Positions 1-11,639 of a stretch of 64,000 bases of DNA are shown piece by piece; the stretch's first letter is position 1; each line of letters begins with the position of its first letter. The notes under the pieces were generated by a model. The model had not been told where the DNA came from, ran no database searches, and was given only the letters and a program-made list of their open reading frames with translations. The position numbers were made by a program, and so were the translations under genes. This DNA is from Macrostomum hystrix (Eukaryota > Platyhelminthes > Macrostomidae), in the NCBI GenBank assembly GCA_950097015.1, contig CATNEN010000038.1, forward strand, positions 3,951,001 to 4,015,000, given 5' to 3'.

Positions 1-404
1 CTACTTTTTTACGAAAGTTCATTTTAACTTTTTTCCACTTTAGAGTCGAGAGTCGAGTCAGAGCAGAGCGAGGCAGAGCGACAAAAAACTTTTTTCTTCT
101 TTGTAGACGCTTTAATTGATTTTAAATTGGTCTGTTAGACGACCACGCAATCCTAAACCTAAAGTTTGAGAATCAAGTTGATGTGAGTTCTGCTCGATCA
201 TCAATGAGAAAGCAGATTGGAGCTGCATTCAAAGTCAACTGGCCTGCTTGTGATAAAAAACTTCACGACTATTCAATATAAGAAATGAGTCTACTGGAAG
301 CTGCACCATCGCACTCAATACTAGGCCCAGTTGTTAGAGCTTTAGGCGAATTCTCAGCGAGAATGCGAATTAGAAGGTCGGAATTAGAATTCGAACTATA
401 GTCC
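1..404. other. Non-coding stretch before the 69-bp satellite
   Basis: No convincing gene, transposon end or tandem structure is visible. The only local texture is a short run of near repeats of the form GAGTCGAGAGTCGAG / GAGCAGAGCGAGGCAGAGCGA around 40-85. The satellite starts abruptly after about 425. Confidence 0.4.
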
Positions 405-424
405 TTGAGCAACACACAATTCCC

Positions 425-2850
425 AAGTGCTGAACTTCACCCAGCTGTCCAATGGGTAACAGCATCAGCTGGGGTAGACAATTTTGTGTCTGTGGCCCAT
501 GGACTTCACCCAGCTGTCCAATGGGTAACAGCATCAGCTGGGGTAGACAATTTTGTGTCTGTGGCCCATGGACTTCACCCAGCTGTCCAATGGGTAACAG
601 CATCAGCTGGGGTAGACAATTTTGTGTCTGTGGCCCATGGACTTCACCCAGCTGTCCAATGGGTAACAGCATCAGCTGGGGTAGACAATTTTGTGTCTGT
701 GGCCCATGGACTTCACCCAGCTGTCCAATGGGTAACAGCATCAGCTGGGGTAGACAATTTTGTGTCTGTGGCCCATGGACTTCACCCAGCTGTCCAATGG
801 GTAACAGCATCAGCTGGGGTAGACAATTTTGTGTCTGTGGCCCATGGACTTCACCCAGCTGTCCAATGGGTAACAGCATCAGCTGGGGTAGACAATTTTG
901 TGTCTGTGGCCCATGAACTTCACCCAGCTGTCCAATGGGTAACAGCATCAGCTGGGGTAGACAATTTTGTCTCTGTGGCCCATGGACTTCACCCAGCTGT
1001 CCAATGGGTAACAGCATCAGCTGGGGTAGACAATTTTGTGTCTGTGGCCCATGGACTTCACCCAGCTGTCCAATGGGTAACAGCATCAGCTGGGGTAGAC
1101 AATTTTGTGTCTGTGGCCCATGGACTTCACCCAGCTGTCCAATGGGTAACAGCATCAGCTGGGGTAGACAATTTTGTGTCTGTGGCCCATGGACTTCACC
1201 CAGCTGTCCAATGGGTAACAGCATCAGCTGGGGTAGACAATTTTGTGTCTGTGGCCCATGGACTTCACCCAGCTGTCCAATGGGTAACAGCATCAGCTGG
1301 GGTAGACAATTTTGTGTCTGTGGCCCATGAACTTCACCCAGCTGTCCAATGGGTAACAGCATCAGCTGGGGTAGACAATTTTGTCTCTGTGGCCCATGGA
1401 CTTCACCCAGCTGTCCAATGGGTAACAGCATCAGCTGGGGTAGACAATTTTGTGTCTGTGGCCCATGGACTTCACCCATCTGTCCAATGGGTAACAGCAT
1501 CAGCTGGGGTAGACAATTTTGTGTCTGTGGCCCATGGACTTCACCCAGCTGTCCAATGGGTAACAGCATCAGCTGGGGTAGACAATTTTGTGTCTGTGGC
1601 CCATGGACTTCACCCAGCTGTCCAATGGGTAACAGCATCAGCTGGGGTAGACAATTTTGTGTCTGTGGCCCATGGACTTCACCCAGCTGTCCAATGGGTA
1701 ACAGCATCAGCTGGGGTAGACAATTTTGTGTCTGTGGCCCATGGACTTCACCCAGCTGTCCAATGGGTAACAGCATCAGCTGGGGTAGACAATTTTGTGT
1801 CTGTGGCCCATGGACTTCACCCAGCTGTCCAATGGGTAACAGCATCAGCTGGGGTAGACAATTTTGTGTCTGTGGCCCATGGACTTCACCCAGCTGTCCA
1901 ATGGGTAACAGCATCAGCTGGGGTAGACAATTTTGTGTCTGTGGCCCATGAACTTCACCCAGCTGTCCAATGGGTAACAGCATCAGCTGGGGTAGACAAT
2001 TTTGTCTCTGTGGCCCATGGACTTCACCCAGCTGTCCAATGGGTAACAGCATCAGCTGGGGTAGACAATTTTGTGTCTGTGGCCCATGGACTTCACCCAG
2101 CTGTCCAATGGGTAACAGCATCAGCTGGGGTAGACAATTTTGTGTCTGTGGCCTATGGACTTCACCCAGCTGTCCAATGGGTAACAGCATCAGCTGGGGT
2201 AGACAATTTTGTGTCTGTGGCCCATGGACTTCACCCAGCTGTCCAATGGGTAACAGCATCAGCTGGGGTAGACAATTTTGTGTCTGTGGCCCATGGACTT
2301 CACCCAGCTGTCCAATGGGTAACAGCATCAGCTGGGGTAGACAATTTTGTCTCTGTGGCCCATGGACTTCACCCAGCTGTCCAATGGGTAACAGCATCAG
2401 CTGGGGTAGACAATTTTGTGTCTGTGGCCCATGGACTTCACCCAGCTGTCCAATGGGTAACAGCATCAGCTGGGGTAGACAATTTTGTGTCTGTGGCCCA
2501 TGAACTTCACCCAGCTGTCCAATGGGTAACAGCATCAGCTGGGGTAGACAATTTTGTGTCTGTGGCCCATGAACTTCACCCAGCTGTCCAATGGGTAACA
2601 GCATCAGCTGGGGTAGACAATTTTGTCTCTGTGGCCCATGGACTTCACCCAGCTGTCCAATGGGTAACAGCATCAGCTGGGGTAGACAATTTTGTGTCTG
2701 TGGCCCATGAACTTCACCCAGCTGTCCAATGGGTAACAGCATCAGCTGGGGTAGACAATTTTGTCTCTGTGGCCCATGGACTTCACCCAGCTGTCCAATG
2801 GGTAACAGCATCAGCTGGGGTAGACAATTTTGTGTCTGTAGCCCATGGAC
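425..2850. repeat. 69-bp satellite array, about 35 copies
   Basis: A 69-bp unit is repeated head to tail about 35 times with very high identity. Variants are single substitutions: GTGTCTG or GTCTCTG, CCATGG or CCATGA, one AGCTG to ATCTG, one CCC to CCT. Because 69 is a multiple of three and the unit lacks stops in several frames, long open frames exist on both strands: 826 codons on plus, 813 on minus. I read these as consequences of the repeat, since no signal peptide, splice site or flanking coding sequence supports them. Each unit holds two CAGCTG E-box palindromes arranged as an inverted pair (CCCAGCTG ... CAGCTGGG) that could fold as a stem. A translated VNTR cannot be excluded without RNA data. 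Confidence 0.9.
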
Positions 2851-2885
2851 TTAACAGTTGTAAGCAGCCTTTGGAACGGCAATAG

Positions 2886-3183
2886 CTGCGACTGAGCTAC
2901 TGGCTGTACATCGATCTATCTATTACGAATGCACGATTTTTTTGCGAAACAATTAGCCAGGACTACAAAGTAGCTTACTACTAGTGGCCCTTGCAAATAT
3001 AATTGCTGTTGACAAGTTATGTACAGCCTGTCTGGGATCCAAACTGAGAGAAAAAATACTCGAAACTGTTACGAAAAGCAGTCCGCAGCTTTTGTGAACA
3101 CAATATTTCGAAATTTCATTCTATGCTGCCGTTCTTTAGTATTTAGCAGTACCAGTATTTCTTTATTCATCCTTAGAAATAGA
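2886..3183. other. Intergenic, no feature seen
   Basis: This is unique-looking sequence between the satellite and the first Helitron. A small open frame starting at 3019 runs into the Helitron and has no supporting features. Confidence 0.35.
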
Positions 3184-3526
3184 CTAGCTGCCTTCGCTAC
3201 CCTCTGGGTAGCCTCACTGGAGTTCTTATCAGTTCGTTATCAAAACTGGCTCTGATGCAATCATTAAAGTTGGCACTGGAGCCTCACTGTGCACAAGCTG
3301 AAAACAAGAATGCATTAGAAAAGCCTATTTAAAACTGTTTTTCGAATATTTAATCCCCTTGGCAATGGAATTAAGCTTAATAAAATTACGTGTACCGATT
3401 CGGGACCAATTGTGATCTTTTGGCGAAGGAATTGCGAAAATCGGTTGAGCCGTTCGGGAGCTAGTCGATTGCAAACATACATACATACAAACATACAAAC
3501 AAGATTTTCATTTTTAGTATATAAGA
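3184..3526 (-). mobile_element. Non-autonomous Helitron, copy A
   Basis: Read on the minus strand, the element begins with TC (TCTTATATACTAAAAATG) and ends in CTAG. Just inside that end lies a hairpin, CTACCC-aga-GGGTAG, followed by CGAAGGCAG. A 5' TC and a 3' hairpin about ten bases before CTRR are the hallmarks of Helitron ends. No open frame of a Rep/helicase is present, so it is a passenger copy. Near its 5' end it carries a short (ACAT/ACAA)n microsatellite and the block CGAACGGCTCAACCGATTTT. Terminal structure is seen; assignment to Helitron is from family knowledge. Confidence 0.72.
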
Positions 3527-3869
3527 CTAGCTGCCTTCGCTACCCTCTGGGTAGCCTCCCTGTGAGTTCTTATCAGTACGCGCGTGCGTTATCAAAACTG
3601 GCTCTGATGCAATCATTAAAATTGGCACTGGAGCCTCACTGTGCACAAGCTGAAAACAAGAATGCATTAGAAAAGCCTATTTAAAACTGTTTTTCGAATA
3701 TTTAATCCCCTTGGCAATGGAATTAAGCTTAATAAAATTACGTGTACCGATTCCGGCCCATTTGTGATCTTTTGGCGAAGGAATTGCGAAAATCGGTTGA
3801 GCCGTTCGGGAGCTAGTCGATTGCAAACATACAAGCAAGCAAGATTTTCATTTTTAGTATAATAGAAGA
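3527..3869 (-). mobile_element. Non-autonomous Helitron, copy B
   Basis: This is the same element as the copy on its left, abutting it with no spacer. The minus-strand 3' CTAG end of this copy directly touches the 5' TC end of the previous one. The internal sequence is nearly identical, apart from a small insertion (GTACGCGC) near the 3' end and a CAAGCAAGC microsatellite replacing ACAT repeats. Confidence 0.72.
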
Positions 3870-4215
3870 CTAGCTGCCTTCGCTACCCTCTGGGTAGCCT
3901 CACTGGAGTTCTTATCAGTTCGTTATCAAAACTGGCTCTGATGCAATCATTAAAATTGGCACTGGAGCCTCACTGTGCACAAGCTGAAAACAAGAATGCA
4001 TTAGAAAAGCCTATTTAAAACAGTTTTTCGAATATTTAATCCCCTTGGCAATGGAATTAAGCTTAATAAAAATACGTGTACCGATTCCGGCCCAATTGTG
4101 ATCTTTTGGCGAAGGAATTGTGAAAATCGGTTGAGCCGTTCGGGAGCTAGTCGATTGCAAACAAGCAAGCAAGCAAGCAAGCAAGCAAGATTTTCATTTT
4201 TAGTATATTAGAAGA
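3870..4215 (-). mobile_element. Non-autonomous Helitron, copy C
   Basis: Third head-to-tail copy. It has the same hairpin-CTAG end and the same 5' TC side, with the microsatellite expanded to (CAAG)6 or so. A few substitutions separate it from its neighbours, for example GGCCCAATTGTG in place of GGCCCATTTGTG. Confidence 0.72.
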
Positions 4216-4507
4216 CTAGCTGCCTTCGCTACCCTCTGGGTAGCCTCCCTGTGAGTTCTTATCAGTTCGTTATCAAAACTGGCTCTGATGCAATCATTAA
4301 AATTGGCACTGGAGCCTCACTGTGCACAAGCTGAAAACAAGAATGCATTAGAAAAGCCTATTTAAAACAGTTTTTCGAATATTTAATCCCCTTGGCAATG
4401 GAATTAAGCTTAATAAAATTACGTGTACCGATTCCGGCCCATTTGCGATCTTTTAGTGAAAGAATTTTGAAAATCGGTTGAGCCGTTCGGGAGCTAGTCG
4501 ATTGCAA

Positions 4508-4544
<37 letters not shown>

Positions 4545-4567
4545 ATTTTCATTTTTAGTATATTAGA
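4216..4567 (-). mobile_element. Non-autonomous Helitron, copy D
   Basis: Fourth head-to-tail copy, with the longest (CAAG)n tract in the row. It shows local divergence (TTTTAGTGAAAGAATTTTG in place of TTTTGGCGAAGGAATTGCG). Its TC end abuts another CTAG end at 4568. Confidence 0.72.
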
Positions 4568-4610
4568 CTAGCAAGTTTTGCCCCCCTTCGGGGAGCACTA
4601 CTGGTCAGAC
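4568..4610 (-). mobile_element. 3' end of a different Helitron subfamily
   Basis: CTAGCAAGTTTTG is followed by a CCCC-ttc-GGGG hairpin. This is the same architecture (minus-strand hairpin then CTAG) with a different sequence, placed exactly where a fifth element of the row would start. The other end was not identified. Confidence 0.4.
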
Positions 4611-4889
4611 AAAAAATCTTGTGCAATGCAGAAGGACAACACACCTGAAAGCAAACAAAAACGAAAACCTATTTCGTCAGTAATATTTTCCCTGATTGCG
4701 AATATACGTTATTGCGAATCAAAGAGAATTTGAATTCTCACTAAATACAAAAAACAGTCAGTCTGAGCTTGAATACATTCTGAGACATCCGGTCTGTACA
4801 CCAAGAGCCCCATTGGGGCAAAATCACACAAGTAGCTTACGTTTGATACAACTCAGCTTAATGCTACTGAGGCACATGTGGATACTATC

Positions 4890-6600
4890 CCCTCAGCAGT
4901 AAAAAACCAATGTCACCCAAGCAGCAGAGAACTAATGTCCCCTCAGTAGCAAATAACTAATTTCCCTCCAGCAGCAGAGAACAAATTCCCCCCCGAGCAG
5001 CAGAGAACTAATTCCCCCCCAGCAGCAAAGAACTAATTCCCCCCAGCAGCAAAGAACTAATTCCCCCCAGCAGCAAAGAACTAATTCCCCCCCAAGCAGC
5101 AGAGAACTAATCCCCCCAGCAGCAAATAACTAATTTCCCCCCAGCAGCAGAGAACTAATTCCCCAGCAGCAGAGATCTAATTCCCCCCAGCAGCAGAGAA
5201 CAAATTCTCCCCCCCAGCAGCAAAGAACTAATTCCCCCCAGCAGCAGAGAACTAATTCCCCCCAGCAGCAAATAACTAATTTCCCCCCAGCAGCAGAGAA
5301 CTCATTCCCCCCAGCAGCAGAGAACTAATTCCCCCCAGCAGCAAAGAACTAATTCCCCCCCCCAGCAGCAAAGAACTAATTCCCCCCCAGCAGCAAAGAA
5401 CTAATTCCCCCCCAGCAGCAAAGAACTAATTCCCCACAGCAGCAAAGAACTAATTCCCCAACCAGCAGCAGAGAACTAATTCCCCCCCCCCAGCAGCAAA
5501 GAACTAATTCCCCACAGCAGCAAAGAACTAATTCCCCCCCAGCAGCAAAGAACTAATTCCCCCCCAGCAGCAAAGAACTAATTCCCCACAGCAGCAGAGA
5601 ACTCATTCCCCCCAGCAGCAGAGAACTAATTCCCCCCAGCAGCAAATAACTAATTTCCCCCCAGCAGCAGATAACTCATTCCCCCCAGCAGCAGAGAACT
5701 AATTCCCCCCAGCAGCAAAGAACTAATTCCCCCCCAGCAGCAGAGAACTAATCCCCCCCCAGCAGCAAAGAACTAATTCCCCAACCAGCAGCAGAGAACA
5801 AATTCCCCCCAGCAGCAAAGAACTAATTCCCCCCCAGCAGCAGAGAACTAATCCCCCCCCAGCAGCAAAGAACTAATTCCCCACAGCAGCAGAGAACAAA
5901 TTCCCCACAGCAGCAAAGAACTAATTCCCCCCCCCAGCAGCAAAGAACTAATTCCCCACAGCAGCAAAGAACTAATTCCCCAACCAGCAGCAAATAACTA
6001 ATTTCCCCCCAGCAGCAGAGAACTCATTCCCCCCAGCAGCAGAGAACTAATTCCCCCCCAGCAGCAAAGAACTCATTTCCCCCCAGCAGCAAAGAACTAA
6101 TTCCCCCCCCCAGCAGCAGAGAACTAATTCCCCCCCAGCAGCAAAGAACTAATTCCCCCCAGCAGCAAAGAACTAATTCCCCCCAGCAGCAGAGAACTAA
6201 TTCCCCCCAGCAGCAAATAACTAATTTCCCCCCAGCAGCAGAGAACTCATTCCCCCCAGCAGCAGAGAACTAATTCCCCCCAGCAGCAAAGAACTAATTC
6301 CCCCCCCCAGCAGCAGAGAACTAATCCCCCCCCAGCAGCAAAGAACTAATTCCCCAACCAGCAGCAGAGAACTAATTCCCCCCAGCAGCAAATAACTAAT
6401 TTCCCCCCCAGCAGCAGAGAACTAATCCCCCCCCAGTAGCAGAGAACTTATTCCCACCAGTAGCAGAGAACTAATTACCCCCAGCAGCAAAGATCCAAAT
6501 TCCCCCTAGCAGCAAAGAACCAATTCCCCACCAGCAGCAGAGAACTAATTCCCCCTAGCATCAAAGAACTAATTCCCCCCAGCAGCAAATAACCATTATT
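4890..6600. repeat. 24-25 bp minisatellite (CAGCAGCAAAGAACTAATTCCCCC)n
   Basis: About 70 copies of a unit built from AGCAGCARAGAACTAATT followed by a C-tract of 3 to 9 bases. The variable C-tract makes the unit length vary. No coding frame is maintained. Confidence 0.9.
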
Positions 6601-6609
6601 AACCGTTCA

Positions 6610-7265
6610 ACATATTTAAAAACTTTAAAACGCATTAACAAAAGTGGTAATTATTGGAAATTTTTAGAAACATTTTGGAAACATTTGAAAAATGCTAAAC
6701 ACATTAGGAAAACTGTAAAAACATTTAGAAAACTGGTTAGCACAATTGAACAACTGATAAACACTTTTAGAAAACTATTCAACACATTTAGAAAAGGTTA
6801 AACACTTTTAGAATACTGTTAACCACATTTAGAAAACTGTTAAACACATTTAGAATACTGGTAAACACATTTAGAATACTGGTAAACACATTTAGAATAC
6901 TGGTAAACACATTTAGAATACTGGTAAAGAAATTTAGAAAACTGTTAAAAACATTTAGAAAACTGTTAAACACACTTAGAATACTGGTAAACACATTTAG
7001 AAAACGGTTAAACACATTTAGAATACTGGTAAACACAATAAGAAAACTGGTGAGCACATTTAGAATACTGGTAAACACATTTAGAATACTGGTAAACACA
7101 TTTAGAATACTGGTAAACACATTTAGAGTACTGGTGAACACATTAAGAAAAATATTAAACACATTTAGAATACTGGTAAACACATTTAGAATACTGTTAT
7201 AAACACATTAAAAAACTGTTGGACACATTAAAAAACTGTTGGACATTTATAAAACTGTTGGACAC
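6610..7265. repeat. 21-bp minisatellite (ACACATTTAGAATACTGGTAA)n
   Basis: Diverged copies of a 21-bp AT-rich unit. The minus-strand open frame of 131 codons across part of it is produced by the seven-codon period and is not taken as a gene. Confidence 0.85.
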
Positions 7266-7439
7266 TTTTCTCGATTGAAATTGAGACAAGGTTTGATGTT
7301 TTATTTTTGTTGTAGTAAGAAAGGAGTAGATGTCTCGCTAGTATTGAACAGTATATCGTTGAATTGAAATCTGCTATGCACATTTAACCTATTCAAATCA
7401 AACACAAACACGCGGGTGAGAAAAGCTGTGATGTAATAA

Positions 7440-7800
7440 TCTATTTATAAATTCGCACTGACAGTCTCGCCAGTGGGGTTGACACAGATCTGTACATTTG
7501 ACACAGTGAAATTCTTATCAGTGTACTCACTTTTAACAAAACTGGTCCTGATGCAATCATTTAAATTGGCAGTGGTATGCACGTTCACAAAACTGGCTCT
7601 GATGTAATGCATTTAAAATCCTATCTAAAACAGTTTTTCGAATATTTAAGCCCCTTGGCAATGGAATTAAGCTTAATAAAAATACGTGTATATGTGTCCC
7701 CATATTTGGCATCTTTTGGTGAAGAAATGGTGAAAATCGGTTGAGCCGTTCGGAAGAAAATCAATTACAAGCAACCAAGCAAGCAAGCAAGCATAGCAAT
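7440..7800 (-). mobile_element. Diverged Helitron-family copy
   Basis: Shares with the 3.2-4.5 kb Helitrons the blocks around CTTATCAGT, AAAACTGG, CCCCTTGGCAATGGAATTAAGC and GAAAATCGGTTGAGCCGTTCGG, plus a (CAAG)n tract at its right end. The canonical CTAG/hairpin end is not present on the left, so the copy is diverged or truncated. Just to its right (7800-7835) is a GGCCCCCCTTTGGGGACC hairpin-like motif. Confidence 0.5.
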
Positions 7801-7859
7801 TTAAGGCCCCCCTTTGGGGACCTTAGCTTGAAGGCAACTTTACAATAATAAAACAGTAT

Positions 7860-10800
7860 TTAGTAAGTCAATAGATATCAACTCTGAACTAAGATATCTA
7901 TCGATTCTGAGCTTAACTTTCTATCGATTTTGAGCCTAAATATCTATCAACACTGAGCCTAGATATCTACCCGTGCTGAGCCAAGATTTCTATCAATTCT
8001 AATCTTCGATATCTATCGATTCTTAGCTTAAAATTCTATAGATTTTTAAGCAATGAAGTTATCTAGATATCTATCAAATCTAAAGTACGATATCTATCCA
8101 TTCTGAGCGTAGATATCTACCAGTGCTGAGCCTAGATATCTATAAAAATGTTGAGCCTAGGAATCTATCAATTCTGAGCCTAGATAAATGACAATGCTGT
8201 GCCTAGTTATCTATAAATATTTTGAGCCTAGATAACTATCAATGCTGAGCCTAGTTTTCTATCGATTCTGAACCATTGGAATCTATCAATTCTGAGCTTG
8301 GATATCAATCAATGCTGAGCCTAGATGTCCATAAAAATTTTGAGCTTAGATATTTATCGATTCTGAGCCTAGTTTTCTATCGATTCTGAGCCTAGTAATC
8401 TATCCATTCTGGGCCTAGATAACTATCCATGCTGAGCTTTAATATCTATAGATTCTGAGCCTAGATAACTATCAATGCTGAGCCTAGGTAACTATCAATG
8501 CTGAGCCTAGATATCTATAAAAATGTTGAGCCTAGATATCTATCAATGCTGAGCCTAGATAACTATCAATGCTGAGCCTAGATAACTATCAATGCTGAGC
8601 CTAGTTATCTATAAAAATGTTGATCCTAGATATTTATCGATTCTGAGCCTAGTTTTCTATCAATGCTGAGCCTAGTTATCTATAAAAATGTTGATCCTAG
8701 ATATTTATCGATTCTGAGCCTAGTTTTCTATCAATGCTGAGCCTAGTTAACTATCAATGCTGTGCCTAGATATCTATCAATGCTGAGCCTAGATAACTAT
8801 CAATGCTGAGCCTAGAGAACTATCAATCCTAAGCCTAGATAACTATCAATGCTGAGCCTAGATAACTATCAATGCTGAGCCTAGATAACTATCAATGCTG
8901 TGCCTAGATAGCTATCAATGCTGAGCCTAGATAACTATCAATGCTGTGCCTAGAGAACTATCAATCCTAAGCCTAGATAACTATCAATGCTGAGCCTAGA
9001 TAGCTATCAATGCTGAGCCAAGGTAACTATCAATGCTGAGCCTAGGTAACTATCAATGCTGAGCCTAGGTAACTATCAATGCTAAGCCTAGATAACTATC
9101 AATGTTCAGCCTAGGTAACTATCAATGCTGAGCCTAGGTAACTATCAATGCTGAGCCTAGATAACTATCAATGCTGAGCCTAGGTAACTATCAATGCTAA
9201 GCCTAGGTAACTATCAATGCTGAGCCTAGGTAACTATCAATGCTGAGCCTAGTTATCTATAAAAATGTTGAGCCTAGATAACTATCAATCCTAAGCCTAG
9301 ATAACTATCAATCCTAAGCCTAGATAACTATCAATGTTGAGCCTAGATAACTATCAATGCTCAGCCTAGATAGCTATCAATGCTGAGCCTAGATAACTAT
9401 CAATGCTGTGCCTAGAGAACTATCAATCCTAAGCCTAGATAACTATCAATGTTGAGCCTAGATAACTATCAATGCTGAGCCTAGATAGCTATCAATGCTG
9501 AGCCTAGATAACTATCAATGCTGTGCCTAGAGAACTATCAATCCTAAGCCTAGATAACTATCAATGCTGAGCCTAGATAGCTATCAATGCTGAGCCAAGG
9601 TAACTATCAATGCTGAGCCTAGGTAACTATCAATGCTAAGCCTAGGTAACTATCAATGCTGAGCCTAGGTAACTATCAATGCTGAGCCTAGATAACTATC
9701 AATGTTCAGCCTAGGTAACTATTAATGCTGAGCCTAGGTAGCTATCAATGCTGAGCCTAGATAACTATCAATGCTGAGCCTAGTTATCTATAAAAATGTT
9801 GAGCCTAGGTAACTATCAATGCTGAGCCTAGGTAAATATCAATGCTGAGCCTAGTTATCTATAAAAATGTTGAGCCTAGATAACTATCAATGCTGAGCCT
9901 AGTTTTCTATCGATTCTGACCCTTGGAACCTATCAATTCTGAGCTTGGATATCTATCAATGCTAAGCCTAGATATCTATCAATGCTGAGCCTAGATATCT
10001 ATCAATGTTGAGCCTAGATAACTATCAATGCTGAGCCTAGATAACTATCAATGTTGAGCCTAGATAACTATCAATGCTGAGCCTAGATATCTATCAATGT
10101 TGAGCCTAGATAACTATCAATGCTGAGCCTAGATAACTATCAATGCTGAGCCTAGAAAACTATCAATGCTGAGCCTAGATAACTATCAATGCTGTGCCTA
10201 GATAACTATCAATGCTGTGCCTAGTTATCTATAAAAATGTTGAGCCTAGATAACTATCAATGCTGAGCCTAGATAACTATCAATTCTGAGCTTGGATATC
10301 TATCAATGCTGAGCCTAGATAACTATAAAAATGTTGAGCCTAGATACTATCAATGCTGAGCCTAGTTATCTATAAAAATGTTGAGCCTAGATAACTATCA
10401 ATGCTGAGCCTAGTTTTCTATCGATTCTGATCCTTGGAACCTATCAATTCTGAGCTTGGATATCTATCAATGCTGAGCCTAGATATCTATCAATGTTGAG
10501 CCTAGATAACTATCAATGCTGAGCCTAGATAACTATCATTGCTGAGCCTAAATAACTATCAATGCTGAGCCTAGAAAACTATCAATGCTGAGCCTTGATA
10601 ACTATCAATGCTGAGCCTAGATAACTATCAATGCTGAGCCTAGATAACTATCAATGCTGAGCCTAGATAACTATCAATGCTGAGCCTAGTTATCTATAAA
10701 AATGTTGAGCCTAGATAACTATCAATCCTAAGCCTAGATAACTATCAATGCTAAGCCTAGGTAACTATCAATGCTAAGCCTAGATAACTATCAATGCTGA

Positions 10801-11015
10801 GCCTAGGTAACTATCAATGCTGAGCCTAGATAAATATCAATTCTGAGCTTGGATATCTATCGATGCTGTGCCTAGATATCTATCAATGTTGAGCCTAGAT
10901 CTCTATAAAAATGTTGAGCCTAGAAATCTATAAGAATGTTGAGCCTAGATATGGATTGATTCTGAGCCTAGGAATCTATTAATTCTAAGCCTAGATATCT
11001 ATCAATGCTTTTGCA
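7860..11015. repeat. 23-bp minisatellite (GCCTAGATAACTATCAATGCTGA)n
   Basis: The largest array in the window, over 3 kb and roughly 130 copies. The left end is diverged and the centre homogeneous. An alternative unit containing GTTATCTATAAAAATGTTGAGC is interspersed at intervals, giving a patchy higher-order structure with local block duplications (compare 8860-9060 with 9400-9640). No coding capacity. Confidence 0.92.
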
Positions 11016-11329
11016 AGTAAGTAAGCAAGTAAGCAAGTAAGTAAGCAAGTATAATCAACAAATGTTACTTGCTGCCAAGAAAGGCCGATCACTTGAATCA
11101 ATTCAGTTCTCAGCTGTTGCCTTTGGAGTATGCTGTGATGTGAATGAATCTGCTATAATTGAAATCTGCTATATCTGCTAAATGAGTTTGAATAAAACTC
11201 AATAAATAAAAATAAAAAAATATCTCAGTGCCGAACAGATAACAGAAGCCAGCTCAGCCTGTGCACATTGGGCAGTAATTATCTCGCCAGTGGGGTTGAC
11301 ACAGCTATGCACATTTGGGTGAGAAATTC

Positions 11330-11634
11330 CTTATCAGTACGCTCGCCTAACAAAACTGGCTTTGATGCAATCATTAAATTTGGCACTGGAGCCTCACTGT
11401 GCACAAGCTGAAAACAAGAATGCATTAGAAAAGCCTATTTAAAACGGTTTTTCGAATATTTAATCCCCTTGGCAATGGAATTAAGCTTAATAAAATTACG
11501 TGTACCGATTCCGGCCCATTTGTGATCTTTTGGCGAAGGAATTGCGAAAATCGGTTGAGCCGTTCGGGAGCTAGTCGATTGCAAACATACAAGCAAGCAA
11601 GCAAGCAAGCAAGATTTTCATTTTTAGTATATAA
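11330..11634 (-). mobile_element. Helitron copy, minus-strand 5' part
   Basis: Nearly identical to the 3.2-4.5 kb copies from CTTATCAGT to the TC terminus, with a (CAAG)n tract. The plus-strand right end reads TATATAAGA then T, matching the expected TC start next to a host T. The left side lacks the CTAG hairpin end and resembles the diverged copy at 7.44 kb (CTCGCCAGTGGGGTTGACAC). Confidence 0.65.
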
Positions 11635-11639
11635 GATTT

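Noticed and set aside
425-2850. Hammerhead ribozyme in the satellite unit (the minus strand contains CTGATG)
   Set aside because: The core would need CUGAUGA and a separate GAAA plus a cleavage triplet with three stems. The unit has CTGATGC and GTGAAGTC, which do not fit.
370-2885. Open frames of more than 800 codons on both strands, rich in a 23-residue repeat
   Set aside because: They follow from a 69-bp repeat unit without stops. There is no start context, signal peptide, splice site or non-repeat coding sequence, so I kept the region as a satellite.
3184-4567. Interpretation of the repeated unit as a LINE tail or SINE because of the (CAAG)n tract
   Set aside because: The tract is internal to the element. 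The ends (TC, and hairpin plus CTAG) fit a Helitron, and no Pol III boxes or poly(A)-like terminus are present.
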